A stretch of DNA of 64,000 bases, from the NCBI GenBank assembly GCA_951804985.1, contig OX638135.1:42794324-42858323 (forward strand), given 5' to 3'. The notes under the pieces are model-generated. The model did no database searches and was not told the DNA's origin. It was given only the letters and a program-made list of their open reading frames with translations. The position numbers and the translations under genes are program-made. This DNA is from Dryomyza anilis (Eukaryota > Arthropoda > Insecta > Diptera > Dryomyzidae). Position 1 is the stretch's first letter, and each line of letters opens with the position of its first letter. Positions 32,455-43,796 of this stretch are shown piece after piece.

Positions 32455-35431
32455 CTACGTAACTATACTGTTGTATGCTTTTAACAAATTATTATGAAAT
32501 TTTTTCCCTTTACCCTTGATACAAATCTCAGTCGTGACAGGGCTTATTATTGAAAGTACCTCGTAGGGTTCCACCCAGACTGGTCAAAATTTATTTTTCC
32601 TGTTTTGATTTTTTAGTAAAATTTTATAGCCTACTTTGAATATTATTGGGTGTAATGAGCTATCATTGCTTTGCTTAGATTTTTCTTTGGCTCTGTTTTG
32701 ATTTTGTCGTACGATTTCGTGTGTGCGTTAAATTTGGTATTTTAATAGCTTGTTGCTATCATCGGTATTATATACTGGTGAGCAATTGCGTTTGAGATTG
32801 GTTGGCATTTCAAAATCGTAACCATATAAAGTACGGAAAGGCGTTTGACCGGTGGACATATTTATTGTATTATTGTGTACATGCATTGCGGTATTTAACC
32901 ATTGGTCCCAGTTTGACCCATCCTCTTTCGCAAAGCTTCGTAAATACTCTGCTAATGGTCGATGGCTTCTTTCCAAAGAGCCATTGGCCTGGAGATGATA
33001 TGGCGTAATATGTAACTTTTTAATTCCTAACAATTTACACGTGTCCGAAAATAATTTTGAAACAAAATTCGAACCATTGTCGGTTATCAGTACTTTTGGT
33101 ATGTTATGTCGTATAATGATTTCGTCGTAAAATGCTTTTGCTAAGGTGCTTGCTTCTGCGTCTGGAATAGCTACGCAGCACATATATTTGGAAAAATCAT
33201 TTTGAAAAGTTAATATATATTTATTTCCAGATATAATTTCCGGTAAAATACCTACAAGATCCATGTATACTTTATCGAATGGTCGTACAGGCGTTAAAAC
33301 CATTGGCATTTTGTAAGTAAAAAAGGTTTTGTAAAATCTGGATATGCGAGAATGTGTGGTGAAATTTTTGATTCTTTTAGTTTAATAAATGAATTTTGAC
33401 AATCGTCGGTCCAAGTGAATTTAACATCCTTTCTTAATAACTTATTAATTGGTAATGATAATTTTGCCATATTGTTTATAAATTTTCTGTAATAATTAAT
33501 GAATCCCAAAAACGCTTGCACTTCCTTTTTATTTCTTGGTACCGGAATATTTTTCACGCATTCAACCTTTGAGGGGTCTGGCAGAGCACCTAGTTCCGAA
33601 CATTTATGTCCTAAATAGACAACTTCGCGACGCAAAAACTGACATCTTTCTGTATTTAATTTTAGATTGTGTTCCCTTAATATCTGCAATACTCTACTCA
33701 ACCTAAGCTCATGTTCAGCTAAATTCTTTCCGTACACCACTATATCATCAAGATAAACAAAGCAATCGATACCCTGTTAACCTGTTAATATGTGATTCAT
33801 TATTTTTAGGAAAGTAGCTGGAGCCCCTGTTAAACCAAAAGGCATTTTGTTAAACTCGAAATAAACAAGACCTGTACTAAAAGCTGTTTTTTCCTTATCC
33901 CCTTCTTCCACTAGGACTTAATGATAACCACTTGTTAAGTCTAAAGTGGAAAAATAGCGACTGTGACCTAACTGGTCTAATATTTCGTCTATACGAGGAA
34001 TCGGAAATACTTGTTTTATTGTCACATCGTTCAATTTACGGAAATCTATTACTAGCCTCCATTTTTTGTTACCGTCTTAGCCGCACTTTTTAAGAACCAT
34101 CAACATCGGTGAATTCCAGGGTGATATGCTTGGCGATATGCTTGGCGATATTATGCCGTCATCCAACATTTCATTAACCTGTCTGTTGATTTCATCTCTA
34201 TGAGTGGGTGGCAGTTTGTATTGCTTTTGGTTTACCGGTGGCTGATTCCACTGTGTTGTTATATTTTGTTTAAGCGATGGCGTGTATGTTAATTCATCTC
34301 CGTCTAAATGGAAAATATCATGATACGAAATACACAGATTTTGTAATTTGTCTTTATTCAAGGTTCCATCAATTTTTATTTCCACTAATAATTTGTTAAT
34401 TCTGTTTGTAATGTTTACTGAATTTATGCTATTTATTGTAGAATTATTGGTATCCGATTCCTTATACTGATTGAAATTCGAGAATTTTGGTTTAAAAGTA
34501 CTATCTATAATAAATTCTTTTTCTGTAGCATTTAATACGGACACATAAACTCTATTTTTGCTAACATTCGATATGCTTTCGCCCAAATATACTCCTGGAC
34601 AAATTTCTTGTTTATGTACTAAGACGATTGGAATTTTTGTTTTTAAACGTAAAGATACTATCTTTGCGGTTCTAAAGTATACTTTTAATTCCTGATTTAA
34701 ACAAATATTTTCCATATCTGCCCGTGTCCTCATGGGTAGTTGTATAGTATTGTTTTTATCTTTATCATAAAATACTACCTTATTATCTATGGCGTTTATT
34801 ATGGACCTATTCCATATACCATCAGCGTCCTATTATACCATCAGCGGGTATACCTTGTTCAAGAGCCACTACATGCATCTTTAAACAGAACCACTCTATA
34901 CTATTGTGCTGAATATTTATTGTCCCTAAAGTCCTTACGCATCCTCCAAACGCACCACTAAAGTCCTTCTGAGTTTTTTTTTTATCAAAACTCGGAAGTC
35001 GTGTTATCGCCCCCTCCTTTACTATGCTAGCATCAGCTCCCGAATCTACCAGTAATATGAGTTTTCCATTTTTAGTATCCTCACAAGGTACCTTGATGAA
35101 AACATCACTTACATTAGCTAGTTTGAAACAGTCACCCTGTCTACTGCATATTATACGATTCCTTCTTTTACTTTTCTACTAATTATATTTTTTCATATTC
35201 TACTAATTTTATTATTTTGTTACCTACTGTAATTGACACAATACATATAAAGTGTATTATATAAACTAATATTCCAACTACTGCATTACAAACCAAACAC
35301 GGTGGCTCAACATATGTATCAACGGTCACTCCTGACGTTTGATGAACAACATTTTCTCCTACGTTTTGTTGGCTTTTGTTTGAAGCTACGGCAGCAAATG
35401 TGATCACAGTCTCCTTTGGCGTATGATCCAC
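32455..35431 (-). pseudogene. pol: TE1 pol remnant: protease, RT, integrase core
   Basis: The aspartic protease DSGAD motif lies near 35030-35045. A linker frame (34733-34077) leads to the RT start, where a 12-bp duplication gives SISPSISP. RT fingers and palm follow to 33294 with the YLDD catalytic motif intact at 33748-33759, but there are stops at 33777-33779, near 34078 and within GYHxV near 33918. RNase H is cut after its first strand and fused to integrase at 33313 by a deletion of about 698 bp relative to TE2. This removes the other RNase H catalytic residues and the integrase zinc finger. The integrase core keeps MDLVG, ITDNGS and the Glu of SLERSH. A GPY/F-like C-terminal region runs to the stop at 32455. 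Confidence 0.85.
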
Positions 35432-35473
35432 TAACTTTTGACCTAAGTCTACTAATATTAACGGAACCCCAGC

Positions 35474-36975
35474 TTACTGGCCTTGACTGGGCCCCTGGTA
35501 GTTTCCCTTATTGTGAGTGTTATTACCGTTTGGCACAAAATTCTTCTTGACGTGGCAATCCGTTATCATATGGCCGACTTGACCACACCCATAACATGCC
35601 CTATTATTTCTGTATGTCCTATTAGGCCCATTATCATTATTACTGTTGTTATTTCTAAACGGGTTATTATTTCTATTATTATTAGTATTATTATTTATAT
35701 TATTACGAGTATTGCTGTCTTGCAGATTCTGATTTTCCTGCTGTTGGTTTTGATAGCCGTTATTCTGAAGTCCTCTATAACCCCCTTGGTACTGCTGATT
35801 CTGATATGCTTGTAGTTGGGTCTCCTGGCGTTCTTCCAGTCTATTTGATCCACATCTCCAACTCCATTCATGTTCGTATTTCTCGCATTCTCTGCAAAAT
35901 GGTGTATTTTTTCGCAAATAACAGTCATCAGGACACACAAGGCCTGGTCTTGTGCAAAATAAACAGACTGGCCCCTTTTTCATGGCACCCCCTGTATTCA
36001 CATTATTTATATTTTGTTGACTTTCACCCCTATCTTTTCGTGAATTTCTAATATCAGTTTCTTGATTATTTTTACTAACTGAGGTTAGTATTGAACGGAA
36101 TCTAATGTAGCCACTTTTAAATATGTGCTCTTTAGTAATTCAAATAACGCATCCAAATCATCGATTTTCTTGGTCCTCACTAATTCGTATGCATCTCCAT
36201 CAAGACGCAGTTTTACGCATATCATGAATTCTTCTTGATTTTCTTCACTTATTTTAAGGTTCGCTGCCTTACAACCGTCTATAAATATAAGAAGCTCCGT
36301 TTTTAGGAACGGTGAATCTTCGCCCTTGAACACCGGGACCAGATTTCGTACGCATTTCGAAATATCGTCTGTAGGCATTTCAATTAATGTTATATCTGTT
36401 GTTATGTTTTCTAAATTTTCTTCTATTCTTAAAGCTTCTTTATGGTATAACGATGTTTCGTGTGCCAAAATCACTTCCGCCTCTAAAAATCTAATTTTTG
36501 AATCCAATTCCCTTACTTTGTTATTTGTCTCTTCGACTGATTCGAATTCTAATCTTGGTTGTTGACGTAGTGCCCTAGCTACTGATTCATCAGAAATATC
36601 TTTATCTTTCAACAAGGCTCTTAATTTTTCGTTTTCCGCCTCTATACCGCAGGCGTGGTCTAACAACTCCTGTTTTTCTGCTAATTTATCGTTTATTTTT
36701 TTAGTTAATGCGGCAAATTCGCCTTTCTAGCCTTCTATCTCTTTTATTTTATTCTCACTTTTGTGTTCCAAGAAATATATTACTTCTTCGAACACGACAT
36801 CTACTCCTTCTACTTTAGAAAAAACCTTTGTGTTATTAACTTTATTTTTTATTAATAGTAAATGTTCTTTATTATTTACTTCTAGGCTAATTTGAGCCCA
36901 CAATTTATCCGTAAACCTGTCCAATTGCCCTAGTATGTTTCCGTATGCTAACTGTAATTGTTCCAATTCCGCCAT
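35474..36975 (-). pseudogene. gag: TE1 gag, broken, with N-terminal coiled coil and zinc knuckles
   Basis: The start codon at 36975 opens a frame stopped once at about 36729. It continues as a charged, coiled-coil-like region (36666 to about 36400), then the Gag core (RLDGDAYELV), and shifts frame after 36085. The last part (36001-35474) is rich in Cys/His (CRECEKYEHEWSWRC), then Asn/Gln, and ends with a canonical knuckle CYGCGQVGHMITDC. Compared with TE2, the N-terminal about 200 residues are extra, and a stretch of about 100 residues between Gag core and knuckles is missing. Gag would form the particle and bind the RNA genome. Confidence 0.8.
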
Positions 36976-37594
36976 ATATTTATCAACGACGAAAAAAAAC
37001 CCTATTTATTTCCTAGAACACTCCACAGTTCACGTGGCTCCACAATGTTAAAAAAAATATTATAAATTTTTAAATCTGTTCACTAAAATCAGATATTTTA
37101 TAATAATGCTAAATTTTTAATTAAATTGACCATGTTATAAAAATTAAAAAAAAAAATATTTCAATTTTCAAAATCTTTAAAATGTTATTTTATTCTCATT
37201 TAAATTTTAAAATGAAAATGATATTTTAAATGTTCTAAATTTTAAAAAAAAAATCAAAAATTCCGTTTCCTATTAATTTTAGAATAATTTTTATTTACTT
37301 ATCTGAGTTTAATATTAAATAAATTTCCTATTTTCTTTTTATTTTGTTTGTTATTTAATCTTTATTTATTTAATTTCCATTTGTATATTTATTTATTCAA
37401 TTTGTATTTATTTCTTTATTAAACACTGTAATAATTGTTTAAATTTTCTGCTGTTATTCACATATTTTTTTACAAAAAATATTCGTTTTTTTTTTCTTTC
37501 AAAAGAAAAATTAAATAATCACCATTTATTTTGTGATTTATAGTCCTTTTCTTCCTTCAATCATCCTTCTTCTCTCGGTCCCTGAGAGCGTTGT
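36976..37594 (-). other. TE1 leader
   Basis: AT-rich leader of about 0.6 kb between primer site and gag start. No ORF of note. Confidence 0.6.
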
Positions 37595-37614
37595 TTGAGA
37601 AACCGGCTGCCTCA
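37595..37614 (-). other. TE1 primer-binding site
   Basis: Minus strand, three bases after the LTR: TGAGGCAGCCGGTTTCTC. It differs from the TE2 site (TGGCGCAGCCGG) at two positions in the critical first bases, so priming may be impaired. Confidence 0.65.
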
Positions 37615-37617
37615 AAA

Positions 37618-38192
37618 TGTTGTATGTTAATGTCCTTCTAGAAAAACTTTAACTTCCTTGATCCTTTTTATACTTACTAAGTCCCTTTACTATGTGTTTA
37701 TTATTTAATAAAACCCGAGTCCTTTTTACTTTCAGACACTTTATTTCGTTTTTTAAAGGTTTTTACACTTATACTTAATTTTTAGAACTGGATACTTCGG
37801 CTTATCGGAAACAATTGATTTTTAGTATATACTTAACTTCTACATAACACCTCGTATTCTTTTAATTTCACAATAAATTGAGTACTTTCATCATGCTAAA
37901 ATAACTTAGTCAGCATTACTAAGTGTCTCATAAAATAAAATAACTAAGTCAGCATTTATTTGTATGATCAGAGTGACCTATTTAATGTGGGCGTACATAT
38001 TGGCTATGTTAAGTAGTGTGCGCCAAGACAATTAAATGCTGTTTCTGTTTAACATGCATAATTCTTAACCCTAAAAATATGCCATTAAGAAAAGTATACT
38101 GGTTATGTTATGGATCAAAAGTACGCTGTAAGCTCTACAATTATGATACACAATAATGGATCATATGTAAGTTGTAATTATGATACACAACA
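37618..38192 (-). repeat. TE1 5' LTR
   Basis: 575 bp, TG...CA. It supplies the promoter for minus-strand transcription. The LTRs of TE2 differ from it by roughly 15-20% by eye. Confidence 0.9.
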
Positions 38193-40098
38193 ACAGAGCG
38201 TTGTGGCATCATTGTAAAAGTGGCATCAACTACAAAACTACAAATGAAACTACAAACAAAGACTAGAATACGATAGAACGAAAGCAATAAACATCGAGGA
38301 GTAATATTAAACTTGCGAAAAACGACGAAGGAACAACATTACATTCAAGAATAATGAAGTCGAGAAGAACAGTGAAGTTAGTGAAGGACAAACATACTAC
38401 AAACGAAAATTAGAACGAGAGGAAAGCTTACAAAAGCCGAGAAGAAACAGAGAAAAACTGCGAAAACGTAACACGTGAAGTATCGAAGGAATCGCAGTCA
38501 AAAGAAGTCGTGAAGAACAGTGAAGTTAGAGAAGAAAATATTTTGCAAAATATAGCGATGGTGTAAAGTTAATGAAACATAGTTTGCTAAAAACAATGAT
38601 GTAAAAAACACAAAATTTATAAAGCAGCTTGCTAAAACCGTGAGGCAGTGAAAAACAATTAAAGAATTGCGCAAATATAGTGAAGAAAAATAAGAGAATA
38701 GTGAAAAACAGTGAAGAAAACAAAAGCGTTCAAAGAGAACAGTGAAGTTGTGAAGAACATTGAAGAAAAATTAAAGAAGTTTGAAAAAAAAATCAGTGTA
38801 CAAGTGTTGCACAGTGAAGAACAATTCGGAGAAGATAAACAACATTTTAACAAAAGGATATAGCTAATAAACATTAAGAAGAAATAAAATTTCAGTTAAT
38901 TAAAATTTAATAAATTAAAAATATTTAAAACAGTAGAAAGTAGCATTAACTAAGAAACTACAAATTAAAATGTCGAGCGAAAGCATAGAGAAAAAGTGAA
39001 AAGCGCAAAGCGCAAAGTTAAATAAAATCAAGCGAACAAAAAGAAGTGAAAACAACAAAACTACTAAACATAAACGTTCAGTGAGCAAGGAAAGAGAGTG
39101 AAACAAAACAGTACAAAGGAACAGAGGATAGAGGTGAAACAACTATGAAGTATAAAACAAACTGCGAAATAAAGTGTGTAAAGAAGAAGAACGCGAATAA
39201 TAGTTCAGCAAAATATTAAATAGCATTGAACAAAAATAGTGATAGAAACAATAAACAACAGCATTGAAAATAATAACAAAGAATCCAATAAGAACATAAA
39301 TAAACAATAACAATCAGTGATAAGAATAAAATTATAGAAATCAAACAACTACACAGTGAGACAATTTACAACATTGAGATATAAAAGCAAAATTGCAAAT
39401 TTAATAAAATATGAAAACTCAACAGTGAAACTTATAACAACAATCAGCAGTAGAAGTGTTAAAATATTAATTGACATTCAGAAAAAAAGTGATTTAAATC
39501 GTTGAATGTTAAACAATGAATAAGGAGGGCAGTTAAAATGTTTAGAAAATATTGAACAACAAATTTTAAACATAAAAACAACAAAAATTACAACAGATAA
39601 AACATTGTGAAAAGATTTTAAAACAAAACCAGTGAATTAAATAAAACTGTTAACGATTAAACAAATATTTGACAATTGTAACAACGGCGATTGAAGAAAA
39701 AGTAAACGCAACAAGTTTAAAAAAATACGAACGCATGCGCCTCCAATTATAGTAAAGCCATCAAGCAACGCAATCGATAGCGCAGTCGCAGAGAACAGCA
39801 GCACCAAAAATTCGAAGCAGAGATAAAGAAAGCAGAAAATATCGCAAACGTAGCAGAGTGTATGCAGCGCATGAATTGATGACAGTGGCGTGTTTGAGCA
39901 GGGGCGTTGGTGAGCTGTGGAGTTATTGAAAAAACTTTTAAATTATAATACCTTTTAATTTATGTACAATTAAATTGAATTTAACTAAATTAATTTTGAT
40001 AGTTTCTTAATCACTAAATTATTAAACAAATTATACTATTAAATTATATTACTAATTATATTCTAAAATAAAACAAATTGTTAAAATTGTTATTCGAA
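38193..40098 (+). other. TE3 leader, strongly purine-biased
   Basis: Continues the leader interrupted at 27142. From about 38220 to 39640 the plus strand is overwhelmingly A and G (GTGAAGAACAGTGAAG-type words recur), with few T and C. The Phe/Leu-rich minus-strand frames here are the complement of this bias, not genes. An AT-rich stretch then leads to the gag ATG at 40099. Confidence 0.75.
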
Positions 40099-41361
40099 AT
40101 GGACTTGACTGAGGTTTTAGCATTGACTGTGGACGGTTTGAAAGATAAGTTAGAGGAGGCGGGGTTATTGTTGATAGGACGTAAAGCAGAACTGCAAGAT
40201 AGATTGCTTAACCACTTAGGTCTGACGAGAGAAGATGCAAATGAGTCGCGGTATGATGACGCAGATTCAGTGGCAGCGCCTAACGTGATAGTAGAGAGGT
40301 CCACCTTTACGTTGAGAGATATTCAAGATTTGCTATCCTCATTCTCGGGTTCAGGACATCTGGATGTTTCACAGTGGCTGCAGGAATTTGAGGATAATGC
40401 GCTTATTGTACGATGGAATGAGCTGCAGATGTATATTTATGCGAAGCAACAGCTGAATGGAGCAGCGAAGATTTTTGTCAGAAGCCAAACTAAAATTAAA
40501 GATTGGCCATCACTCAAAGCAGCGCTTAAGAAGGAATTTGGCACCAGACTATCAGCAATTGAAGTACACAGATTGCTGCGCAATCGACGCAAGAAGCCAA
40601 TGGAAACGTTCAGAGAGTATCTGTATAGTTTGCTAGAGATTGGAAGCTCTGTTGATTTAGACGATGAGAGCCTAATCGAATATTTTATCGATGGCATCCC
40701 TGATTCAAGGCTAAATAAAGGTATTTTGTACCAATCGCGTACGTTAGATGAGCTAAAAGGAAACTTGAATGTGTATGAAAAGGTTCGATACCAAACTCCG
40801 CAGTCATCAAACTCGAGAGGTAATCAGCCAACTGCAGCGCAGAAAACTATACCTGGACAAAACGTTCAGCAAAATCGACCAGAAAGTGAGAAGAGATGTT
40901 TTAAATGTGGAGGTAAAAATCATAGTGCCAGAAATTGTCCAGCAGCAGACTACAAGTGTTTCAAATGTCGCCAGACAGGGCATCGTTCATTTGAATGTAA
41001 ATCACAACCTACAGAAGACAATATAAAAAATGATGGAAGAAACGTACATGTGTCGACTGAAAAGGAAGATGCAATAAATTATATTCAGATGTCGAAATGT
41101 AATTGTATTTTTAAAATAATACAAATTAAGAATTCTAAAATATCAACTTTAATTGATACTGGCAGTGACATCTGTGTGATAAGGCACGATATTTTTAAGA
41201 AGCTGGGTAACGTTGTTTTAAATCCGAAAATAAAGAGTTTGATTGGAATTGGTCAGATGGAGATAAATACACTTGGAAACTTTACAGTACTGGTCGAAAT
41301 CGATGGAATTATATTGGAGATAAACTTTCACGTGGCAAGAGAGAACGATATTTCGCTGTAA
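40099..41361 (+). CDS. gag: TE3 Gag-protease with SAP domain and two zinc knuckles
   Basis: I place the start at ATG 40099 rather than the upstream TTG at 40078. Residues 1-40 form a SAP-like DNA-binding motif (LTVDGLKDKLEEAGLLLIGR). Residues about 75-230 match a retrotransposon Gag core, including SQWLQEFE and FGTRLSAIEV. Two CCHC knuckles follow at residues 267-280 (CFKCGGKNHSARNC) and 287-300 (CFKCRQTGHRSFEC), then an aspartic-protease active site LIDTGSD (Asp at about 353). Translation stops at 41361 just before sequence that looks like the continuing protease-pol frame (ENDILTQVNM), so a frameshift probably truncated a longer Gag-Pol. The Gag part itself is intact and would assemble particles and bind RNA. 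Confidence 0.88.
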   Translation: MDLTEVLALTVDGLKDKLEEAGLLLIGRKAELQDRLLNHLGLTREDANESRYDDADSVAAPNVIVERSTFTLRDIQDLLSSFSGSGHLDVSQWLQEFEDNALIVRWNELQMYIYAKQQLNGAAKIFVRSQTKIKDWPSLKAALKKEFGTRLSAIEVHRLLRNRRKKPMETFREYLYSLLEIGSSVDLDDESLIEYFIDGIPDSRLNKGILYQSRTLDELKGNLNVYEKVRYQTPQSSNSRGNQPTAAQKTIPGQNVQQNRPESEKRCFKCGGKNHSARNCPAADYKCFKCRQTGHRSFECKSQPTEDNIKNDGRNVHVSTEKEDAINYIQMSKCNCIFKIIQIKNSKISTLIDTGSDICVIRHDIFKKLGNVVLNPKIKSLIGIGQMEINTLGNFTVLVEIDGIILEINFHVARENDISL

Positions 41362-41904
41362 TAGAAAACGATATTCTGACTCAGGTTAATATGCAAATTA
41401 GTGCTGATGGAGCGAAATTTATTAAAAAACCGCAAAATAAAATAGAAACAGAAGTAAACAACGAGACACAAGTGCATGTCGAATCAGTACGTGAATGCAG
41501 AGAGATGAATATAAACAGAAACAACATTGATTTAAAATGTCAACAAGAAAAGAGGAAGCAAGTGGACGATATAAGTCGAATCTCATGTCTCAAGCTTAAG
41601 AATGACTTGGAGCATCGCGAAAGAGAAGTATTTGTTCAAATCGGAAAGGAAAGACTGGAGAAAGTACGACATATTATCTACAGAGCCCATTAAGGCACCT
41701 ATCGTGATACCGTCGAAATTGGAGCAGATTCGCCGAGACAAAAAACCTATTCAGTTCGGTTCTGGACCGAAACAGAAATCAACGTATTTTAGATCGTGCA
41801 ACTTCGTTAAAAATCGTAACCATGGTCGCTACACTGAGGGAAAGATAGAATATGAAGAAGGCACTATATTGTCGAACATCGTAATGCAGAATGTGAAAAT
41901 AATT
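41362..41904 (+). pseudogene. pol: TE3 post-protease remnant
   Basis: The frame at 41391-41693 is a shifted continuation of the protease region (ILTQVNM just before it). A second frame, 41602-41910, is Lys/Arg-rich and unassigned. There is no RT, RNase H or integrase motif, so the core of pol is deleted between here and the LTR remnant. Confidence 0.6.
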
Positions 41905-41969
41905 TTTTAAAATAAATACTTAATTAAATAAAACAACGAGAAGAACTATTATTTGAGGGAAAACCTACA
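41905..41969 (+). repeat. TE3 3' LTR remnant
   Basis: Matches the last 69 bases of the 5' LTR (26897-26965), ending CTACA, with a short deletion (ACTTTATTATTATT versus ACTATTATT). The upstream part of the LTR is missing. Confidence 0.8.
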
Positions 41970-41979
41970 TTTATTCAAA

Positions 41980-42199
41980 TCAATGATAAAGACCCATGCT
42001 GTCGTCCAGAGCTTCTAGAACGGTTCGATTCTGAAATAATTCTCGTAACGAGAAACCTTCATTATCTCGATTCGATATCGGCCGACCGTTTTTAGGAACG
42101 GCCATTTCTGGTAATGATAATATAGGATCATTGCGAGTAATGGCATCGATATCAGAAATATTCTTCAACGAAATATCCTTAATCGAAACGAATATATCC
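41980..42199 (-). CDS. Unidentified coding-like fragment
   Basis: An open minus-strand stretch with balanced amino-acid composition, unlike the AT-rich noise around it. It includes ITRNDPILSLPEMAVP and FSLRELFQNRTVLEALDD and ends at a stop at 41980. The frame is open upstream to about 42199, where a GACGGACAT-family fragment begins, and it starts 10 bases from the TE3 end. I do not recognise it. It could be an exon or exon fragment of a host gene, or part of an unknown mobile element. Confidence 0.4.
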
Positions 42200-42351
42200 T
42201 GATGACATATATACCACTTTCAATCGTATATATGTCACATATGTGTAGGGTATTTATAGTCGGCTTAGACCGACTATAATTTTGATAATCCTAACTATCA
42301 TAATAACACCTACTTTAAAATTTCCCATGTGATCTAACCTTCCCAACTAGT
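42200..42351 (-). repeat. GACGGACAT-family repeat, 5' part only
   Basis: The inverse of the family start: GTAGGGTATTTATAGTCGG to CATGTGATCTAACCTTCCCA. The remaining about 550 bp are missing. Confidence 0.8.
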
Positions 42352-42560
42352 TTTCAATTGCACTGACAATGATTGCATTGCGTACTGAACTAAATATCTA
42401 CCATACTGAACTAAATATCCAATTTTTTATGTGAAATGTAAATTTTTCATTTGCACTAAATGAATCATTTAAAAGTAATAATAAATCTCATTATTTTTAA
42501 ATGATATAACTATTACATTCCTATGGGAACATACCATTCAAATTATTGTTGTTTATATTC

Positions 42561-43796
42561 GGGCCATTCCACACCAAATCGACCAAAATAAGTAAATTTT
42601 GAGATTTTACCTTTTCGATTTCAATGAAATTGAAGCAGCTGATAAAGCTTATTGAGATATGCATTGGCCATTTTTTTTCATTTCTTTCGACCACTACTTC
42701 CAGAGATGCAGTGCTTCAAAATTACAAAAAATGGGCCAAAAATCACTTTTGTATGGTTGTTCATATTTCAATATCTCTTAAAGTAGATATGCTAGAAACT
42801 CCATTGATGGCTTGTTTTAAAACTAATAGAACAAACTTTTAGAGAAATTAAGTTGTTATTTCTAAACTTGAAAATGTGGCCCATCGTCATTATTCTAGCA
42901 GTTCAAAATTGATATCCTTAAAAAGGACCCTTTTTAAAATTCTGAAAAAAATCACAAATTTTGGTTGATTTAATACAAATGTTCTTGCCAAATTTCAAGA
43001 TGATATTTTGATTGCATCATATTTTAAAAAAATAATTTTCTAAATTTTTATTTATTTTTTGCATTGAAAAAAAAAATTTTTTTTCGACAGTAAAAGTTGC
43101 AATAATTTATGAATGTATTTCTAAGACTGATTTCTAAAATGGTGCCAGTTTTATCATTTTGACTCTAGTTTTTGAAATATTGATTTTGAGGTACATTTTT
43201 AACATTTTTCAAAAAATGGTATATATCTCAAAAACTAGGGACTGTTTGATGCCATTTTCGTAATTAGAGTTACAAATAGATTAAAAACTTATTGCAAATT
43301 TTACTTTTGAAAAAAATATTTTATTTTTCAATACAAAAAATTTGTAAAAATTTAGAAAATTAATTTCTAAAATATGATGCAATCAAAATACCAACTGGAA
43401 ATTTGGCACGAACATTTGTATTAAATCAACGAAATTACACGATTTTTTCAGAATTTTTAAAAGGGTCCTTTTTAAGTACATCAACTTTGAAAAGCAAGGA
43501 TAATGGCCACATGTTAAAGATAAGAATTAACAACTTAAATTCTGTTCTATTACCTTTAAAACGAGCCATTAACGAAGTTTCTAGCTTTTCTTTTTTAAGA
43601 GATATTGAAATATAAACAACCATACAAAAGTGATTTTTGGCCAATTTTTTGTAACTTTGAAGCACTGTATCTCTGGAAGTAGAGGTCGAAAAAAAAATTG
43701 GTGCATATCTCAATAAGCTTTATGAGCTGTTCCAAATTTCATTGAAATCGAAGAAGGTGAGTTCCAACCGCTGGTCGATTTGGTTTGGAATGGCCC
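42561..43796. mobile_element. Foldback element, 1.2 kb, with GGGCCATTCC ends
   Basis: Left end GGGCCATTCCACACCAAATC, right end GATTTGGTTTGGAATGGCCC. The arms remain inverted over several hundred bases (AATCACTTTTGTATGGTTG near 42740 against 43625; TTGATTTAATACAAATGTTC near 42963 against 43410). The open frames on each strand (42624-42842 plus, 43435-43713 minus) are the same arm read twice, which shows the symmetry. No transposase. Confidence 0.82.

Larger units (their letters stand above)
27143..38192 (-). mobile_element. TE1: errantivirus-like Ty3/gypsy element, minus strand, inserted in TE3
   Basis: 11,050 bp between TG...CA LTRs, with ACAG duplicated at 27139-27142 and 38193-38196. On the minus strand the order is 5' LTR (37618-38192), primer site, leader, gag, pol (protease, RT, truncated RNase H/integrase), long spacer, env, polypurine tract, 3' LTR (27143-27721). 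Stops, frameshifts and a deletion of about 700 bp make it defective. Removing it rejoins the TE3 leader. Confidence 0.93.
26514..41969 (+). mobile_element. TE3: LTR retrotransposon with SAP-domain Gag, interrupted and 3'-deleted
   Basis: A 5' LTR ends CTACA at 26965, a primer-binding site follows, then a leader (split by TE1 at 27143-38192), gag-protease (40099-41361), a scrambled remainder, and a short 3' LTR remnant at 41905-41969 that matches 26897-26965. Reverse transcriptase, RNase H and integrase are absent, so most of pol and most of the 3' LTR have been lost. The left limit is approximate because the 3' LTR is too short to define it. Confidence 0.75.

Noticed and set aside
35483..36051. 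Ile/Val-rich plus-strand frames opposite TE1 gag
   Set aside because: Antisense shadows of the Asn/Gln-rich gag region.
38526..39142. Phe/Leu-rich minus-strand frames resembling membrane proteins
   Set aside because: They are the complement of the purine-rich TE3 leader. The composition alone creates the hydrophobic look.
42624..43713. Pair of frames in 42624-42842 (+) and 43435-43713 (-) as a convergent gene pair
   Set aside because: They encode the same text because the element is an inverted repeat.
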